A DNA stretch of 64,000 nucleotides from Zavarzinia compransoris (lineage in GTDB: Bacteria > Pseudomonadota > Alphaproteobacteria > Zavarziniales > Zavarziniaceae), in NCBI RefSeq assembly GCF_003173055.1, contig NZ_QGLF01000001.1, forward strand, positions 193,085-257,084. Reading direction: 5' to 3'. Position 1 is the stretch's first letter; the number at the start of each line of letters is the position of its first letter. The notes below the pieces were generated by a model that searched no databases, was not told where the DNA came from, and saw only the letters and a list, made by a program, of their open reading frames with translations. Of this stretch, positions 61,630 to 64,000 are shown in pieces. Both the position numbers and the translations under genes were made by a program.

Positions 61630-63315
61630 CTATTCGGCCGCCTCCCGCGCGGCGGTGACGGCATCGTCCAGGCTGGCGTGGAAGCGGGCGCGCGGCCGGC
61701 GCACGCCATGGGCGAGCAGGGTGCGGCGGATGGCCGGGCGGGCGCCGGCGATATCGACCACCGCGCCCAGGCGCTCGGCCTTGCGCACGAAGCCTTCGAT
61801 GGTGGCGGCGGCGGTCGAATCGAGGAAGGGCACGCTGGAGAAATCCAGGACATAGGCCCGGGGCGTCTCGCCGATCCGGTCCAGCACGGCGCCGACATTG
61901 GCCGCGGCGCCGAAGAAAAAGGCGCCGGTGATGTGGTGGACGACGACCTTGGCATCGCGCGCCAGGCTGGGGTCATAGCGCTCGGGCCGGTCGGCCTGGT
62001 CGTCGGCGACGAGGGGCAGTTCGCTCTCGACCTCGACCGATTGCGCCATGCGGTGCAGGAACAGCAGGGCGCCCAGGGTGAAGCCGACCACGATGCCCTC
62101 GGTCAGGTCGCGGAACACGGTCAGCAGCAAGGTCGCCATCAGGACCAGCGTATCCCCGCGCGAGGTGCGGAACAGGGTGGCGAAGGCATGGCGTTCGACC
62201 ATGTTCCAGGCGACCACCGCAAGCACCGCGGCCAGCGCCGCCAGCGGGATGGCGCTGGCCAGCGGCGCCGCCAGCAGCACGAAGGCAAGCAGGAACAGGG
62301 AGTGCAGCATGCCCGCGATCGGACCATGAGCGCCGGCCCGGACATTGGTCGCGGTGCGCGCGATGGTGCCGGTGACGCAGATCCCGCCGAACAGGGCAGA
62401 GGCGACATTGGCCATCCCTTGCGCCACCAGTTCGCAGTTGGACCGGTGGCGCCGGCCGCTCATGCTGTCGGCGACGACGGCGGACAGCAGGCTCTCGATC
62501 GCGCCGAGCAGGGTGAAGGCGATGGCCGCCGGCAGCATGTCCGCCATTTTTGCCAGGGACAGGGGCGGCAGGCTGGGCATCGGCAGGCTTTGCGGGATAC
62601 CGCCGAACTTGCTGCCGATGGTCTCGACCGGCAGGGGCAGCAGGCTGGCCGCGACCGCCGCCGCGGTCACCGCGATCAGCATGCCCGGCCAATGCGGCCG
62701 CCAGCGCTTCAGCCCCAGGATCAGCCCGACGGTGAGCACGGAAATGGCGATGGTCGGGACATTGGCCGTGGGCAGGGCGGCGCCGATCGCTTCGAGCTTG
62801 GGCAGGATCGCCGCCGGCTCGGTCCCGGCCAGGGTCAGCCCCAGCAGGTCCTTCACCTGCGAGGCGAAGATGATGACGCCGATGCCGGCGGTAAAGCCCA
62901 CGGTGACCGGATAGGGAATGAACTTGATATAGGTGCCGAGGCGCAGGAAGCCGATCGCGGCGAGCATGACCCCGGACATCAGGGTCGCCAGCAGCAGCCC
63001 GTCGACGCCATGGGTGGCGACGGTGGTGGCGACCAGGACGATGAAGGCCCCGGCCGGGCCGCCGATCTGGAACCGGCTGCCGCCGAGCGCGGAAACGATG
63101 AAACCGCCGACGATGGCGGCATAGAGCCCGCGGTCCGGCGTGACACCCGAGGCGATGGCGATTGCCATCGACAGCGGCAGGGCGACGATGGCGACGGTCA
63201 GGCCGGCGACCGCATCGGCCTTGAAATCGGCGCGGCCGTAATGCTCGCGCAGGGTGGTGACGAGCTTCGGGGTGAACAGCTCGACGAAACCGGGTTCAGC
63301 GGGCCTTGCGGCCAT
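61630..63315 (-). CDS. SulP-family anion transporter with STAS domain
   Basis: Transporter (561 aa) with about 11-12 spans and a C-terminal STAS domain (from about 445; YVLDFSSVPFLDSTAAATIEGF). SulP signatures: AGLTVAIVALPLSMAIAIASGVTPDRGLYAAIVGGFIVSALGGSRFQIGGPAGAFIV. ATG 63315 is chosen: AGGAG is 8 bp upstream, whereas GTG 63324 has no gap. The family carries sulfate, bicarbonate or dicarboxylates. The sfn region and carbonic anhydrase nearby fit sulfate or bicarbonate, not decisive. Confidence 0.9.
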   Translation of the reverse strand: MAARPAEPGFVELFTPKLVTTLREHYGRADFKADAVAGLTVAIVALPLSMAIAIASGVTPDRGLYAAIVGGFIVSALGGSRFQIGGPAGAFIVLVATTVATHGVDGLLLATLMSGVMLAAIGFLRLGTYIKFIPYPVTVGFTAGIGVIIFASQVKDLLGLTLAGTEPAAILPKLEAIGAALPTANVPTIAISVLTVGLILGLKRWRPHWPGMLIAVTAAAVAASLLPLPVETIGSKFGGIPQSLPMPSLPPLSLAKMADMLPAAIAFTLLGAIESLLSAVVADSMSGRRHRSNCELVAQGMANVASALFGGICVTGTIARTATNVRAGAHGPIAGMLHSLFLLAFVLLAAPLASAIPLAALAAVLAVVAWNMVERHAFATLFRTSRGDTLVLMATLLLTVFRDLTEGIVVGFTLGALLFLHRMAQSVEVESELPLVADDQADRPERYDPSLARDAKVVVHHITGAFFFGAAANVGAVLDRIGETPRAYVLDFSSVPFLDSTAAATIEGFVRKAERLGAVVDIAGARPAIRRTLLAHGVRRPRARFHASLDDAVTAAREAAE

Positions 63316-63320
63316 GGTGC

Positions 63321-63381
63321 GCACTCCTGATCGAAGCCCGTCACGGACGGGCGCTCCTGACCGAAACCCGTCACGGACGGG
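63321..63381. repeat. 30-bp tandem repeat with hairpin core
   Basis: Two copies (63321-63350 and 63351-63380) of a 30-bp unit GC(A/G)CTCCTGA(T/C)CGAA(G/A)CCC-GTCACGGACGG, three differences. Each copy contains CCCGTC-ACG-GACGGG, a 6-bp hairpin. It lies between the SulP start and the Xre gene and includes the SulP ribosome site. Confidence 0.8.
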
Positions 63382-63390
63382 CAGGGCGGA

Positions 63391-63657
63391 TCAGGGGCGG
63401 CCGGGCGGTTTCGGCGGCTTCAGGCGTAAGCCCCGGCCGCCGCCCGTGCTCGGCGCGTTTTCCCCGATCAGCTCGACACCGGCGCGATCCAGGGCCTCGA
63501 CCACCTTGGTCAGGCTGTCCACCACGCCGCGGACATTGCCCTCGCTGGCTTCCATGCGCTGGATGGTGGGCAGGGATACGCCCGAAAGCTCGGCCAGGGT
63601 TTTCTGGTCGATGCCGAGAAGGGCGCGTGCGGCCCGCATTTGCGCGGCAGTCATCAT
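63391..63657 (-). CDS. Xre-family HTH protein
   Basis: Small protein (88 aa) with a helix-turn-helix (MRAARALLGIDQKTLAELSGVSLPTIQRMEASEGN, residues 7-41) and a VVEALDRAGVELI helix, then a proline/glycine-rich tail. ATG 63657 or 63654. It lies 75 bp upstream of the SulP gene in the same direction and may control it. Antitoxin-like relatives exist, but no toxin is adjacent. Confidence 0.82.
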   Translation of the reverse strand: MMTAAQMRAARALLGIDQKTLAELSGVSLPTIQRMEASEGNVRGVVDSLTKVVEALDRAGVELIGENAPSTGGGRGLRLKPPKPPGRP

Positions 63658-63857
63658 GGGTTGTTCATGTATAAAACATCACTATTGCTGTCTGATATGT
63701 TTATCCTGCGGGGCTGAATTTCAGGATTCACGGATCATCCGGGTCTGGCGGGGGTCTTGCCCGGTCAAGCGCCATGCCCTTCACTCTTGCCGGACAATGC
63801 TGCTATCATGGCTTCAAGTGGGGCGGCGGGTGCCGCTCCGATGTGTTGAGGTCTAAA

Positions 63858-64000
63858 TTGTCGGACTTAAGCCCCGAGGGGCCAGAGCCGGCGGGCGGCG
63901 ACGTGCGTCCCGGCCCGGCGGTCAATCATCCGGAGTCTGTCGATCCGCCGGTCTTCGCGGCGCTTGATCTCGGCACCAACAATTGCCGGCTGCTGATCGC
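63858..64000 (+). CDS. Ppx/GppA family phosphatase, 5' part only
   Basis: The last 143 bases open a frame from TTG 63858 with GAGGT 5 bp upstream and a stop just before (TAA 63854-63856). A variable 32-residue leader precedes FAALDLGTNNCRLLI, the N-terminal phosphate-binding loop of exopolyphosphatase/pppGpp phosphohydrolases. The rest lies outside the window. Confidence 0.82.
   Translation, partial: MSDLSPEGPEPAGGDVRPGPAVNHPESVDPPVFAALDLGTNNCRLLI

Overview
This is a GC-rich window with dense gene packing, many 4-nt ATGA overlaps and frequent GTG/TTG starts. A mipZ division-plane ATPase gene, a NAD-dependent molybdenum formate dehydrogenase (fdsGBAD) and a biuret hydrolase closely resembling the rhizobial enzyme point to a metabolically versatile, free-living alphaproteobacterium. 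The genus cannot be fixed from the sequence alone.

Layout. 1-3.9 kb: 3' part of a multicomponent phenol hydroxylase operon (dmpL-M-N-O-P). 4.1-9.5 kb: biuret uptake and hydrolysis operon (BMP-type ABC transporter plus biuH) behind an operator-rich leader. 9.5-17.4 kb, minus strand: LysR regulator, fdsG-fdsB-fdsA-fdsD and an OFA-family transporter. 17.5-23.7 kb: enoyl-CoA hydratase, two LysR genes (one frameshifted), an MFS and a DMT exporter, a DsbA-like isomerase and a thioesterase. 23.7-24.0 kb: an array of palindromes between convergent genes. 24.0-27.2 kb, minus: fdhD-mobB-moeA-mobA, which supply the molybdenum cofactor and sulfur for the formate dehydrogenase. 27.3-31 kb: MFS exporter and divergent copZ/copA with CueR-like promoters; cueR itself lies at 37.0 kb. 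31.1-36.9 kb: polyamine-type ABC transporter with a nitrilase-family amidase and an acetylpolyamine amidohydrolase. 37-44.6 kb: cueR, a GFA protein, an enoyl-CoA hydratase, panC, mipZ, then galU-ugd-pgm for nucleotide sugars. 44.7-58.4 kb: an orphan VapB-like antitoxin and an organosulfur region: sfnR, sigma-54 promoter, sfnF, sfnG, a five-gene branched-chain-type ABC transporter, sfnB, a DUF4253 protein, and on the minus strand a second sfnB, a DUF3034 outer-membrane protein and a beta-carbonic anhydrase. 58.8-64 kb: small membrane zinc-ribbon protein, esterase, CHAP-like protein, SulP transporter, Xre regulator and the start of a Ppx/GppA phosphatase gene.

How it works together. The fds and fdhD/mob operons form one functional unit (formate oxidation and enzyme maturation) split over two loci. 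The sfn region reads as sulfur-starvation scavenging of dimethyl sulfone-like compounds, with an ABC importer of a class not usually linked to sulfones. The polyamine operon couples uptake to deacetylation. The most unusual sequence-level features are the palindrome array at 23.7-24.0 kb (including a perfect 38-bp palindrome), a 24-bp operator shared by two promoter regions flanking a LysR-MFS unit, a frameshift at a 9-G run in a LysR gene, and the combined sfn/ABC/sfnB locus.
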